The translations under genes were made by a program, and so were the position numbers. The notes below the pieces were generated by a model. It searched no databases, was not told the origin of the DNA, and saw only the letters and a list, made by a program, of their open reading frames with translations. From Anthostomella pinea (taxonomy: Eukaryota; Ascomycota; Sordariomycetes; Xylariales; Xylariaceae): a stretch of DNA of 64,000 bases. Below, piece after piece: positions 1 to 11,004 of this stretch. The DNA lies in NCBI GenBank assembly GCA_963556695.1, contig CAUWAG010000018.1, positions 3,658,001-3,722,000 of the forward strand, written 5' to 3'. Each line of letters opens with the position of its first letter. The first letter of the stretch is position 1.

Positions 1-2307
1 GTGGTGGAAACTCCGGCCCTCCTCCCAACCCTGTTGCACAAGACCTTCCTACAGGCGAACCCGACTGTCTTGCCGGCTTGACCTTCGTATTTACCGGTCA
101 GTTGTCTACCATCGCACGCGAGGAGGCCCAGGAACTGTGTAAGCGTCACGGCGGCAAAATCACGGGCGCTCCAAGCAGCAAGACTAGCTACGTCGTACTT
201 GGAGATGATGCTGGTCCAAGCAAGCTTACGAAAATCCGTCAGTTTGGCATCAAGACCATCAACGAGGAGGGCTTGTTCGAACTCATCCGTCGTCTCCCCG
301 CTGGCGGTGGTAGTGGCAAGGGCGCCGAGAAGGTGCGGCAGAAGCGGAAAGACGAAGAAGAAAAGATCAAGCTGCAAGCTGTCGAGATGGAACGAGAAGA
401 GAAGGCCAAACGCGTAGAGGCAGAAAAGGCTCAAAAGGCTGCTGTTGCTCGAGGAGCCACTCGCCCTGCCCAAGCTGCTACGCCCGCAAGTGCTCAGCTG
501 TGGACAGTCAAGTATGCGCCAACACAGCCCAGCCACATCTGCGGTAATAAGGCCGCGGTGGAGAAGATCCAGAACTGGCTGAAGAACTGGGCCAAGCATA
601 GAAAATACAACTTCCAGAAGCGAGGAGCAGATGGTATGGGTGGAGCACGTGCCATCATCCTGTCTGGTCCGCCTGGAATCGGCAAGACGACAGCAGCTCA
701 CCTCGCAGCACGGTTGACAGGCTACGATGTCTTGGAGAGCAATGCCAGTGACTCACGTAGCAAGAAGCTTGTGGAAGCGGGTGTCAGCGAGGTCATGAAC
801 AACACCTCGCTCCATGGCTTCTTCGCTGGCGATGGAAAGAAGGTCGACAAGGAGAAGAAGAACATTGTCCTTGTCATGGATGAAGTTGACGGAATGTCAG
901 CTGGTGATCGCGGAGGTGTTGGCGCTCTTGCAAAGTACTGCAAGAAGACCGAAGTACCCCTCATTCTAATTTGCAACGAGCGAAGGCTGCCAAAGATGAA
1001 GCCTTTCGACTTTGTAACATTCGACATCAAGTTCCAACGCCCCCAGGTTGATCAGATCCGCTCGCGTATGATGACTATCTGCCATCGAGAGGGCCTCAAG
1101 CTGTCGCCCCAGGTGCTTGACGCCCTCATTGAGGGTAGCAACCGGGACATACGACAAATCATCAACATGATGGCCACGGTCAAGTTGGATCAAACTTCCA
1201 TGGATTTCGATCAAAGCAAGGATATGTCCAAGGCCTGGGAGAAGTCTATCGTCCTGAAGCCGTGGGACATTTGCCAGAAGATGCTTGGCGGTGGTCTCTT
1301 CTCTCCAGCAAGCACATCGACGCTCAATGACAAGATTGAGCTCTACTTCAATGACCATGACTTCAGTCCTTTGATGATTCAGGAGAATTACCTGCGGACT
1401 AGGCCATCGGCACTGGGTCAATACAGCGGCAATAAACGCGAGCAGAACTTGAAGACGTTGGAACTCATGGACATGGCTGCAGAAAGCATCAGTGATGGCG
1501 ATTTGGTGGATCGAATGATCCATGGCCCACAGCAGCACTGGAGCATGATGCCGACCCACGCAATCTTCAGTACAGTCCGACCAGCCAGCTTTGTTGCTGG
1601 CCAGCTGATCGGATCCAACTTTACCAGCTGGCTTGGCAACAACAGCAAGTACGGCAAGCTGGGCAGATACACCCGTGAGATTCACTCGCACATGCGACTG
1701 AGATCTTCGGGCGATCATAATGAAATCCGTCAGCAATACCTGCCGGTCCTCTGGACACGGCTGGTCAAGAAGCTCGCTGAAGAGGGCAAGGACTCGGTTG
1801 AGGAAGTCATCGAGCTGATGGACAGCTACTACCTCACGAGAGACGACTTCGACTGCATCAAGGAGCTTGGCGTTGGTCCTCAAGACGAGGAACACGTCGA
1901 CATCGAGTCCCAGACCAAAGCAACATTCACGAGACTGTAAGTCAAGAGTGGTCGGTCACATCACGTTTGGATCTTCAACTGACCTCACTAGATATAACCA
2001 AAAGTCTCACCCGATTCCGTTCATGAAGGCCATAAGCGTCGCTGCTCCGAAGGCGGCGGCAAAGGACAAGCCGGATCTAGAGGAAGCTATGGATGACGAT
2101 GATGAGGCCGAAGCTGTCGAGCCCGCTGAGGCTGTGGATGAAGAAGACCAAGACATCGAGAAGGATAAGTACATCAAGAAGCCAAAGGCAAAGAAGGGTG
2201 GCAAGAAGGCTGCTGCCAAAGGGGCTGATGATGGAGATGACGATGCTAAACCTAAGAAGGGACGCAAAGCTGGTGCAGGTGCAGCGAAAGCAAAGGCCAA
2301 GAAATGA
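1..2307 (+). CDS. RFC1: Replication factor C large subunit, 5' end outside the window
   Basis: Large subunit of the clamp loader that opens and loads PCNA at primer-template junctions in the nucleus. Exons: before 1 to 1936, and 1992-2307; the reading frame is open at the left edge (codons start at position 3), so the N-terminus is missing. A BRCT domain (LTFVFTG at about 78-98) spans the first 75 visible residues. A Lys/Glu-rich linker follows, then the AAA+ core with Walker A GPPGIGKTT near 666-692 and Walker B LVMDEVD near 870-890, and the RFC1 C-terminal region. The 55-nt intron 1937-1991 (gtaagt, branch ctgac, tag) joins TFTRL to YNQKSHPIPFMK, a junction typical of RFC1. The C-terminal tail alternates acidic and Lys/Ala-rich stretches. 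As expected for this subunit, the SRC arginine finger of the small subunits is absent (FDIKFQRP at that place). Identification is firm. Confidence 0.96.
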
Positions 2308-2965
2308 GCTCTTGCGATGTATGAATTATGGTATATCTTGGGAATCAGGTGGTGTATTGCAGCCGAGAACCCCCGAGCTGGGAGTGTGCGTGGGCGAGGC
2401 CGGGAGGGAGCGCATAGAGAGAATCCTCAAATATTTCCTCCTAATGGCTCCAGAGGGAGACCAGTGTGATATTCCTTTCCGTCTGATGTTTGCGTAGCGG
2501 CCAAACCGCTTCTCTGCTCAGGAGTGAACTGCACCACCCAATGCCCATGCTCTCGACATAACTGCGAGCGCGGACTTCACCCTCGAGTCGATGCAGACAA
2601 CATCAATCCTCTGTAGAGTTCCAGTCCACCATCAGCAGCCTTTTCAATCATCCCCTCAGGCTGCAAAACACATCTCTCCTATTCCCGTTCCCAATCCACC
2701 TCCATTTCCCTCCCACTTCCCTTTCCTCCTCCACTTCCCTTTCCTCCTCCACCTCCATTTCCCTCCCACCTCCCACCACCTCGCCTTCTGCTGTTGCAGC
2801 TTCTTTTCCAACCTTGCAGACTGATCTCAACTCTGCAATCCCTTCATTTGTCCAATCGCTCTGCTTGCACTTCGTATTCAACACGCGAACCAGCCTGTCA
2901 TCACTGTCCGTCCGCAGCTCGCTGTCGCTTCGGTGGTCGTCACGTTGGGTCACAATCTTGCAATC
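2308..2965. other. Spacer: RFC1 3' flank and promoter side of the next gene
   Basis: No gene seen. It holds the RFC1 3' region and, close to the downstream gene, a pyrimidine-rich promoter-like tract with tandem repeats. Confidence 0.6.
2690..2795. repeat. Polypyrimidine tandem repeat
   Basis: Repeats of the type CTTCCCTTTCCTCCTCCA and CCACCTCCATTTCCCTCC occur in direct order. The tract lies about 170-275 bases upstream of the ATG at 2966. CT-rich tracts are common near transcription starts of filamentous fungi, so this is probably core promoter. Confidence 0.6.
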
Positions 2966-5063
2966 ATGCCGTCCCGCATTGGAAACAGAGGATTGTCCAC
3001 GGGTCCGGGCAATGGCTACGAAGGTCAGTCAATTGAATATGCTGTCCTGACAACGAGACTAACTGTGAACAGCCCACTGCGCGTCGAAGGGGAAACACGT
3101 CCTCGTCAAACCTCTCAGCATCCCACAGAACCCCGTCCTCCCTACCGTCAAGCGCCGCGAAGTGAAGATTACCAGATCTACCGCTAATTTCTCACGCCCT
3201 CTGGAGAAGTGCAACGACCACCAACATGCTCTCCAGAAGCCCACCGAGCCGCCGATGCGCGTCCAGGTCGAAGATGACGTCTCCAGTACCGTTGCGCAGG
3301 TCGGCTGCTCAAGTACCGTTGCAGGCCCTGGTGCCCGCTTCCTCCCTGGCTGCTCTGGCGGAAAGCACAAGGAGAAGCAGATTGTCTCGAATGCCATGAT
3401 GCAGGCCTACGTCAAGATGCGCGGTCCTTGTATGGGAGGCAACGAGGACCCTCTGTTCGACTGGATTCGACTCCGCGAGGACCTGCCTGCGCGAGAATTC
3501 CGCAAGGGTCACAAGAAGGACGTCTCTAGGTACGTTCCCACCCATTTCCGTCCCTCCTTGACCTACGACATGCCTGAATTCCCACTATAATTCAAGTTTT
3601 TGCATAACTAATGTCACACTTCGACACTACAGAATGCTGGAGTTGATCGACAAGGCTCTTGATCCCCTGAACGGGGGCGGCGACTCTCCTCGTGACGCCG
3701 TCTTCGAAGTCGAGCGACCCGACATCCAGCACATCCAGCCTCCCGCGGACATGGACCTCTCTCTTCATGCTATGACGGCTTCCTGTGCCGACTTTGTCCT
3801 GGACGAGGAAGACGAAGATGACGAGGAGGGCAACATCCCCAACGGTCGTATCTCGCCTTGCACGTTCCTCGACTGGGCCAAGGACTGCAAACGTTGGGAC
3901 GACCAGGAGATCAAGCTCCCGTTCGAAGTACGTGCCACACACTACAACTCCTACCACCAAACCTCACGAATCATCACATTGTACTGTACTAACCTGATAT
4001 TCTGTAGGAGGTCGGCGATAAAGAACGACAACGTCCACCCACGCCCCTGGTCCCCGCCACTCCCAAGGACCACTTCCCCCATTACTACAACGGCGCCGTG
4101 GATCAGGTCGACGAGGACTCTGGCGAGATTCTCTCGCCGGCCTACGATGTACCCTCGAGCCCGTCCATCATCTACACTCCGCCGGGCGTTGCTACGAACC
4201 TGTTCCCGTCGGCAACCTTTCAGGCGTCGTACACCCGCATGGCGCCTCTAGCAGCCAGGGAGTTCCGAAGAGCGCAGTATGGCGGTCCTGATTGCAAGAA
4301 TAAGGCGCCCGATAAGGACGAGTACTACTCATATGTACGTGTTACCAAGACCACCTTGCCCCTATCCAGCCCTCTCATTCCAAATCCCCTGACTGTCACC
4401 TTACCATCCTTACCGCTCCACAACCACGTCTTCCACATCTCCCACCCCGACTAACCCTCCCCACAGACCGAAGTAGAAACCGCCGTAGCAGCCATGCCCG
4501 ACGCCGGCTCCGAGCTGCCCCACTACCTCTCGCAGCAATGGCTCGCCGTCCGCGCCAACGAGGCCACCGAAGCAGTCGTGCACACGCAAACCATAGCGCA
4601 GCGCCAGCGCATCGCCAACCTCGAAGCCGACATCCAGAAACTAACCCAATACCTCCCCGCGCTCCAACAGCAACGCGCGCGCCAGGCCGGGTACGCACAG
4701 CAGCGCGAGGCAGCGGACCGCGCCGCGCGCATCAAGGAGCACGTCGCGGCCCACGCGCGCGACGCGCAGCACCGCTTCGATCTGAGCTGGTATAAATTAG
4801 TTGTGGCGCAGCGGCGCGCCGCCAACAACGAGGAGCGCATCGCCGCGCTGCGGAGGGAGATCGACGGGCTTTGTGCCACGGCGGGCAAGAGGGAGCCCGG
4901 ACAGGTGTTTGAGGAGGTCGATCGCGGGATGACGGTCGAGGAGATGCGCGAGCTGGATGAGGAGGTCGATCGGATTGTGGATGACATCCGGGATGGTGGC
5001 GGGATGCTGGGGCCGCGGGAGAGGGTGCCTGGGTCGTTTCGGAGCTTTGCGACGGATTTGTGA
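2966..5063 (+). CDS. Unrecognised coiled-coil protein, five exons
   Basis: Not recognised. Exons 2966-3023, 3073-3529, 3633-3927, 4008-4334 and 4467-5063 give 577 residues; all four introns have GT-AG ends and join open frames without stops. The N-terminal half has a Cys/Gly-containing stretch (VGCSSTVAGPGARFLPGC, then a Lys-rich segment) and the region LFDWIRLREDLPAREFRKGH. An acidic block (DEEDEDDEEG) follows, then a Pro-rich linker. The C-terminal 190 residues are Gln/Arg/Ala-rich with heptad-like spacing (RQRIANLEADIQKLTQYL), suggesting a long coiled coil. There is no signal peptide or membrane segment. Codon use is strongly G/C-ending like the neighbouring conserved genes, which supports a real gene. 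The start ATG is in good context and the first 49-nt intron removes an otherwise frame-breaking stretch. A scaffold or chromatin-associated role is possible, but nothing in the sequence shows it. Confidence 0.75.
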
Positions 5064-6250
5064 GGGATTTGTTAAGGTGATGCTTGCTGCTTTTTCTTGT
5101 TGGAAATGGCTGCTCTGCTCTGTCCGATGTGCTTGGAGCTGTTGGACTGGCCCGGCCACTCACCCACTCACTGGATGAGGAAGCGTTGTTGCCTCCTCTG
5201 TATACGTCTTATGGAGGCATACTCACGATATTGGTCGTACGACCGATGACGAGAAATTTTGTCTGTGGCTCGGTAGCCACGGCCGAGCTGGATATTGACA
5301 GGGTCGGTCAGCTGAGAGAAGGGGATGACGATGTCACGACTGATGGTATTACGACTCGCTAGACGACTGAGATACCCCGAACTCGGAAGTTCACTTTGTA
5401 CGAAGACCAGACGCTTGATAGCAGGTAATGAAAAATTTAGGAGATTGTTCGCGAATGGTCCGTTGCTTTACGTATCATCTTCATTCTATACGAGTGAAGG
5501 CGAAGTGAAGAGTATCCATGGCGTTTGATGTTGCCTGCCGTCCACTGGCCAGCACGATTTGGTACACGGCTATGGACGCTCAGGGGATGCTGGCTGCTTT
5601 CCCCGTGGACCCTTTTATAGCAAGAGCCTCTCAAGCCAGGGCAAGAGTGGATGTTATCATAATACAGTTGACTGTATTATGTCAATGTCCAACACGTGTA
5701 CGTCCTGGCTGTATGGGTGGGTGTACGAGTGAGCCTGGGCGACTGAACGATACTACATTTAATACGATTCCTCGAGTATCCGAAGCCGTTCATGGCATTC
5801 AAACCTGGCTCTAGCTGAACTTGGAACACGACACGGAGCAAGTAGGCTGCATCAAAGCTGAATTGAAATTGTTGGTTGGCCGCATGCCGGAAACCTGCGT
5901 CAAAACTATTTCGAATTGCGATTGGAAAAGTCCGCCGCGCGTTGGGCTGTCGAAACGTCGTGCCCCCCATCGGTTCCTGAGCTCGGCTTTCATGGCCTTG
6001 GGACACCACCACAAAGTGATGGGCAAACCAGCTACAACACCACCGAACACAACAGCAAGCGGCGCACATACATACAAGCTCCACCATCGTAACAGTGTAC
6101 CTGGTAATCGACTTGGATTTGCTCCATGCTTGAAGATCTAGTTATACAAAGGACCATAACAACGCCGCCTCCTGTTTCTCAGACACTCTTCTTACATAAT
6201 ACATAAGTGTTACAGTACCCCCAAAACAAGGATCACTCCGCCCTCATTAA
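5064..6250. other. Convergent intergenic region
   Basis: Lies between the 3' ends of two convergent genes. Short open frames occur on both strands, but none has coding-like codon use, a domain or splice logic. I see no RNA gene. Confidence 0.5.
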
Positions 6251-6778
6251 TCAGAGGATGATACCGGCCTTCTTAAGCAGCCTGAGAGCCTGCGCGCCGG
6301 TTAACTCGCCGAGTTTCTTTTCGATGCTCTCCAAGATCCCCTTGGCCTTCGGGTTCTTGCTCATGGCGGCCGCCTCGTCCGCGTTGGCCTTGGTATCCTT
6401 GTCGTTGGCCGTGCACATCTTCTTGTTCTCGCCCGTGGCGGGGTCGGTGGTGAAGGGAATGGAGATCTCCTTGCAGAGCTCCCTGCCGGCCACGTTGGTG
6501 AACGTGATCTTTGCCGCCTCGCTGACTTTTCCGTTGTGGAATACTGACTCGTAGGTGAGTGGGAGCTTATTTTCGACGCCCGTACCAAGTTTGTAGATGC
6601 AGGCGCCGCAGGTCACACCCTCTAGGAAGGCGTTTCTCTCTTCTATCTGCGTTGTCTGTGTCGTCTGGTCTACGGGGTTGCTGGGGTCCACGGCCCTCCT
6701 GTCTGTGAGCGCTCTCGCGTTTGTCGAACCCACGGCCAGCAGGCCGGCCAGGACCTTGAGTGCGGTTGGAGCGTGCAT
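6251..6778 (-). CDS. Small secreted protein with a CGAC motif
   Basis: Single exon, 175 residues, function unknown. The N-terminus (MHAPTALKVLAGLLAVGST, then NARA) looks like a signal peptide with a cleavage site after about residue 23, so the mature product of about 150 residues should enter the secretory pathway. The mature part has four cysteines: two in VTCGACIYK, one in ELCKEI and one in KMCTAND, enough for two disulfides. The C-terminal third is Lys/Ala/Glu-rich and probably helical (ESIEKKLGELTGAQALRLLK). No transmembrane segment or GPI signal is seen. Size, secretion signal and lack of a recognisable domain put it in the broad class of fungal candidate effectors or secreted orphans; that is inference. 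A TATA-like element lies about 150 bases upstream of the ATG at 6778. Confidence 0.75.
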   Translation of the reverse strand: MHAPTALKVLAGLLAVGSTNARALTDRRAVDPSNPVDQTTQTTQIEERNAFLEGVTCGACIYKLGTGVENKLPLTYESVFHNGKVSEAAKITFTNVAGRELCKEISIPFTTDPATGENKKMCTANDKDTKANADEAAAMSKNPKAKGILESIEKKLGELTGAQALRLLKKAGIIL

Positions 6779-7941
6779 TCCGGTCGCGAAGTCTATATGT
6801 GTCTCAGGGGAGCGCTGGTCTTCGGGATTGGCTGATGAAGCGAGTTTCCTTGAGCTGGATGATGTTGCAGAGATAGGATGGGGTGATTAGGGAAGAAAGG
6901 ACTACATGAGTAGGGAGGGATGAGCCTCATCTATATATGAGGCATCGACCAGCATTCGCGATCGTCATAACTTACTGACGCACATGAGGCACATAGCGAT
7001 TAAATGGGCCGTCGGTCACTACGTATTGATTCTATCAGCAGTATACTAATTTTATAAACCAGGAGTAAGGCGACCCGACAGGGCAACAAGCAACACTTTG
7101 GCTTGCGGCCCAGTGAAGTCGCCACCAGTCACCGAGAAGCCTACTCGCCCATGTCAGTGGCAAACAGCTCATGTTAAACCAAGCTTTCGTGGCTTGCCAT
7201 CGGGGATGCCTGGGAGGATTTGTCCGGACTGTGGGTGTGCGAGTGGACCAGCACTCCTACGCAGATCTGGCCTGCTCAGGAGACACCGCGTCAGAAACGG
7301 ACGCACGTCATCCTACAACTGACTCAGTTTGAATACTCAAAATGCTCTCAAAGTAGTAACTGAGCAAGGTACTTACTAAATTGTACTTCAAAGATGTCTT
7401 CGGCTCTCTTCAACTGGCTACATACGATGCCTTGTAAGTATAGTCAACTAGACAGCATTAGCAAACCCACCTATATCGTTGACATAGAATCCAAAAACCG
7501 AGATATTCGACGAAGGCTATAATGTAATGTACCTGATCATCGTGAATATCACCGTTTATAGTAGTGACGGAACTTGTTTGCCTAACGGCGACCGAGGCGG
7601 CTTCCTACCGTAATGTGGAAGCGGCACATAAGAAGGATCTAATGTGCCGTTGGGTCGCAATCCTTTATCGGAGGCCCCGATGACACTCATACGTTATGTA
7701 GCAAGTGTTGCGGCAAGGCAAGTCTCATATAACAATTTCTTACTATCCTAAGCTGTTACAAGTGACAGCCAGATGACGTGACATCCTGGAGAGAATCCAG
7801 CAACACGCCGAGCATGCGGCGCATACAAAGGCACAGAACCACAAGGTAAGGTAGCTACGATCCAAACGCCGTCCAGACACAGAATCCAATACCGCGATCT
7901 GTCCTCGCCCGCGCCCGCGCGCTCGCCAGCGACACTCAACC
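6779..7941. other. Intergenic region
   Basis: Apart from the promoter element at 6924-6943, I see no gene, repeat or RNA here. Composition is more AT-rich and shows no codon bias in any frame. Confidence 0.5.
6924..6943 (-). promoter_or_regulatory. TATA-like element inside a short palindrome
   Basis: GCCTCAT-CTATAT-ATGAGGC forms a 7-bp inverted repeat around a TATA-like core, about 150 bases upstream of the ATG of the small secreted protein. This fits a core promoter of a regulated gene; its use is inferred. Confidence 0.4.
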
Positions 7942-9504
7942 CTAGCTGTACCCGTCCCACTCGTCATACATGGCCACAGCGTCGACCTCGCTGCGCGTGC
8001 CCTGCGCACGCACTCTGTCGCCCCCGAACCCCAGCCTCATGTGATCGAACTCGCCCTTCACGCGCCCGTCGCCCAGGAACCTGATCCAGCCGCGGTTCCC
8101 ACCACCATAAAACATCTGACCGCCTTCTTTTTCTTCTTCCTGCCCGCGCCACGTGAAGTCGAGCGACGTGCGCGACGACTCGTAGGGGCGGCCGCGATCG
8201 AGCCGCAGGATCCCGCGGAGGACGCCTAGGTCGAACTTGCCCCATAGCTCGCTGCCGTGCAGCGTCAGGATGAGGCTGAAGTCGTCGGCGTACCGCGAAG
8301 AGACGTCTTTGGAGACGAGGTTGTAGCGTCCGTTTAGGAGACAGAGGGGGCGCAGGTCACGGTCGTTGTGGCTATCGTTATCGGAAGAGATATTACTGCT
8401 GGAGCGGGACTGAGGGTAGCCGTGGTCGTAGTCGGAACTGCTAGTCCCGCTGGATCGGGCCTGAGGATAGCCGTTGTCGTTGTCGGAGCTGATGTAGCCG
8501 CCGTCGGCGTACTCTGTATACGGAGGCGGTGGCTCATCATATCCGTTGCTACTGCTGGACTGCGGTTGGGCAGGTGCCCGGCCTCCTTGGGCGGCGAAGG
8601 CGCCGCTCCGACGGGCGGTCTGCTTGGTCCGAGGGGCCTTGGGGCTCGGGGCTGCTTTTGAGGCACTGCCGGCTCGACAGGGCCCCTGAGTGTGTCCACC
8701 GCGGCGAGCTGTCTGCTTCTTGACCGTGGAAACAGATGGAGAGGGTACTGCAACAGCTGCTTTCTTTGCTGAAGCGGCCTTATATTTCGTGACTGATGTA
8801 GATACCTTGGGCTTAGCCGCGCTGGAAGTAGTACCCTTCGGAACAGCGGCCTTGGTCGTCTTCGGCGTGGAGGTGACTTTGGTCGTTTTGGCTGAAGATG
8901 AAGTCGAACTGGCCGATTTGGTGGTAGTCTTCGGCTTGGCAGTCTCCTTAGCTGCTTTGGTCGTAGTCGTAGCCGTCTTGATCGTCTTTGCCTTCTTCGC
9001 CGTCTGGCTAGACGACGATGAATGGCTGGCCGAGAGGGACACACTGAGACCGCCAACACTGAGGTTGAAATTGACACTCGAGGACTCGGCCTTGCGCTTC
9101 GTGCCCCTGGCCACCTGCGCTGTCGAAGCAGCCGTCAAAGCCGTCGACGTCGAAGAAGACCCTTCCTTGAGCACCTTCTTGGCCTCGCGCTCCCGCTTGG
9201 TCCACTCCTTCTTCAGGTCGGCCTCGAGCTTCTGGATGTGCGCCGGGACCGTCATCTTGCCCGCGTTGACGGCGTCGTACAGGCGCATGCGCGCGACGGC
9301 CTTTGTCTTGGACGGAGGCAGGCCGTAGTGGGTGAGCTGCGCCTCGAACCAGTGCGCGGGTCTGTCCTTGTCCGACCCGTTCTTGAAGTGGTCCTTGAGC
9401 TCCGCGGCCGTGGCGCGCCGATGCCGGTTGTGGCCGCTCGCCTCGGCGAAGAGGTCGCCCGCGAAGGCGAAGCCGTCCTTGGTGGCAGCTGGCGCCAGCG
9501 ACAT
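7942..9504 (-). CDS. SAP-like protein with two histone H3 tail-like motifs
   Basis: Single exon, 520 residues, not a named family I know. I start it at the ATG at 9504, which has a near-ideal CACCATG context; the frame upstream has no ATG. Parts in order: residues about 55-88 resemble a SAP DNA-binding motif (LTHYGLPPSKTKAVARMRLY); a Lys/Glu helix; then about 150 residues of Lys/Thr/Ser/Ala low complexity like linker-histone tails. Within this are VKKQTARRGG (about 261-270) and PRTKQTARRSG (about 291-301), matching the H3 tail ARTKQTARKS. A Ser/Asn/Asp/Tyr-rich spacer with PPPPYTEY follows. The C-terminal 138 residues are a compact, probably beta-rich domain (SELWGKFDLGVLRGILRLD, GNRGWIRFLGDGRVKGEFD) that I recall from other fungal hypothetical proteins. 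A nuclear, chromatin-linked role is inference. Confidence 0.8.
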   Translation of the reverse strand: MSLAPAATKDGFAFAGDLFAEASGHNRHRRATAAELKDHFKNGSDKDRPAHWFEAQLTHYGLPPSKTKAVARMRLYDAVNAGKMTVPAHIQKLEADLKKEWTKREREAKKVLKEGSSSTSTALTAASTAQVARGTKRKAESSSVNFNLSVGGLSVSLSASHSSSSSQTAKKAKTIKTATTTTKAAKETAKPKTTTKSASSTSSSAKTTKVTSTPKTTKAAVPKGTTSSAAKPKVSTSVTKYKAASAKKAAVAVPSPSVSTVKKQTARRGGHTQGPCRAGSASKAAPSPKAPRTKQTARRSGAFAAQGGRAPAQPQSSSSNGYDEPPPPYTEYADGGYISSDNDNGYPQARSSGTSSSDYDHGYPQSRSSSNISSDNDSHNDRDLRPLCLLNGRYNLVSKDVSSRYADDFSLILTLHGSELWGKFDLGVLRGILRLDRGRPYESSRTSLDFTWRGQEEEKEGGQMFYGGGNRGWIRFLGDGRVKGEFDHMRLGFGGDRVRAQGTRSEVDAVAMYDEWDGYS

Positions 9505-10205
9505 GGTGACAGAGCGATGAGTGTGCGCAGCCTGGTTTGGACGATTGAAGAGCTCAAAGCTGGATGAAGTGAATGTGTTCCCCACGAGGCGAGGGGACCG
9601 ATGTTATGAAATGGTGTGTGCATATGAAGAGGGGCCCAATCAGCTCCGTGGTGACGCTTAAAGCTTAAACCTTCTCACACTCGTTTCGCAGCAACTGGCG
9701 AAGCCCCCGATTGCAGTTGGTGAGAATTTGCGAATCGCCCTAATGGAAAGCATTCGGTTGCCGTGTGGACCAGGTCGAGTGGGTTCGTCACCGTCTACAT
9801 GAAGGCCCGGGCCACTGGTAACTTGTAGGAAGACCGGGCATCCTGGGGAGTGCAAGTTTGTAATTCACAGCGTTGTTATTCAGCGGTGACAGAGCCATAT
9901 AAGGGCAAGTGAGGTTCGAATCGAATATCTTTATTGCAGGGCTGTCCTTATTATCAGGGAACAGCCCCGGATCGCTTTATACAAGATCTCCGGGACCTAG
10001 CTAAATCACACCTATGTTGCTCCATCAGCAAGCAATCGAGATGCATGCTATGTAACGAGGACTCTCCACCAGCCGGCCTTTTTCATGAGAGGAGCATATT
10101 CATACATATGGGAATACCAAACGCCGCGACCCAGGGCCATCCGATGTCGTACAATGGTGTTTGTACAGTGAGCAGTTGCTGCTCCGTCATTATTTTCATC
10201 GATTA
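9505..10205. other. Intergenic region
   Basis: Promoter side of the H3-mimic gene and 3' flank of the GrpE gene. No further gene seen. Confidence 0.5.
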
Positions 10206-11004
10206 TTAGTTCTTGACCACGCCGACCTTGGCGGCTCGCAATACCCGGCCGTTCAGCTTGAAACCCTTCTGCTGGACGAAGAAGACGGTGTTGTCCTCCT
10301 TGTCGGGCTGCGGCGTCATAAACGTCGCCTCGTGCTCGTTGGGGTTGAACTTCTCTCCTTCGGGGTCGAATCGCTCCAGGCCATGTTTTGTCAAGGTCGA
10401 AAGCATGTTGGTTTCCGTCATCTTGACACCCTCGTAGAAGCTCTTGAGGTCCACGTTCTCCTCTTTGCCCTCCTCGGCCTTCATCTTCTCCTGGCCCATT
10501 ATCAAGGCACGGTCGATGTTATCCACCGTGTCAACCAGGTCTTTAGCAAACTTCTGGATTGCGAAGTCCCGGGCACCTTTCATTTCCCTCGTTGTTCGGT
10601 CCTGGAGATTGCGGAAGTCGGCCACTGAGCGAAGGCACTTGTCCTGCACAACACAGTTAGTGTCCCGTATGCTAGTATGCTGCGACAACATTACGAACCT
10701 TCCACTCGGTAGCTTCTTTCTCCTTGGCCTCCAGCTTTTTCTTGAGCTCAGCCTCGACGGTTGACGGAGCACTGTCATCTTTGCTGCTGTCCTGTGCCTC
10801 TACCTGTGCTGTAGGCCCTTCTCCTTCCTTCTTTGTCGCTGAATCCGCTTGGTCGCTGTACCATCTTGTACTCGGGAACAGTGCTGATTGGAGAGAAGTT
10901 GAAGGCGCTGGGGAGAACGGTGCGCGAAGTGCAGGCCGTTGCGCGACCGTCCTCGAGCTAGAGTAGAGAGCTCTGGTAGATCTGGAAAGTGCTTGTCTGA
11001 ACAT
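10206..11004 (-). CDS. MGE1: Mitochondrial GrpE nucleotide exchange factor
   Basis: Exchange factor that releases ADP from mitochondrial Hsp70 during protein import and folding in the matrix. Exons on the minus strand: 11004-10699 and 10643-10206, 247 residues; the 55-nt intron 10644-10698 (gttcgt, cag) falls after EWK. The N-terminus (MFRQALSRSTRALYSSSRTV) is rich in Arg and Ser without acids, a typical mitochondrial presequence. A Glu/Lys coiled coil follows (AELKKKLEAKEKEATEWK, then LRSVADFRNLQDRTTRE), and the C-terminal beta domain ends in the GrpE signature GFKLNGRVLRAAKVGVV. Length matches fungal Mge1. Start chosen at the only ATG that gives the presequence. Confidence 0.95.

Noticed and set aside
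966..1895. 309-codon open frame on the minus strand
   Set aside because: It is antisense to the conserved AAA+ region of RFC1; the opposite frame carries all the motifs.
2690..2795. Direct repeats considered as a CRISPR array
   Set aside because: The genome is eukaryotic and the repeats are simple polypyrimidine units without spacers.
9915..9925. GGTTCGAATC, a tRNA T-loop-like sequence (another at 14083)
   Set aside because: The 70 bases around them lack an A box, an acceptor stem and a paired T stem.
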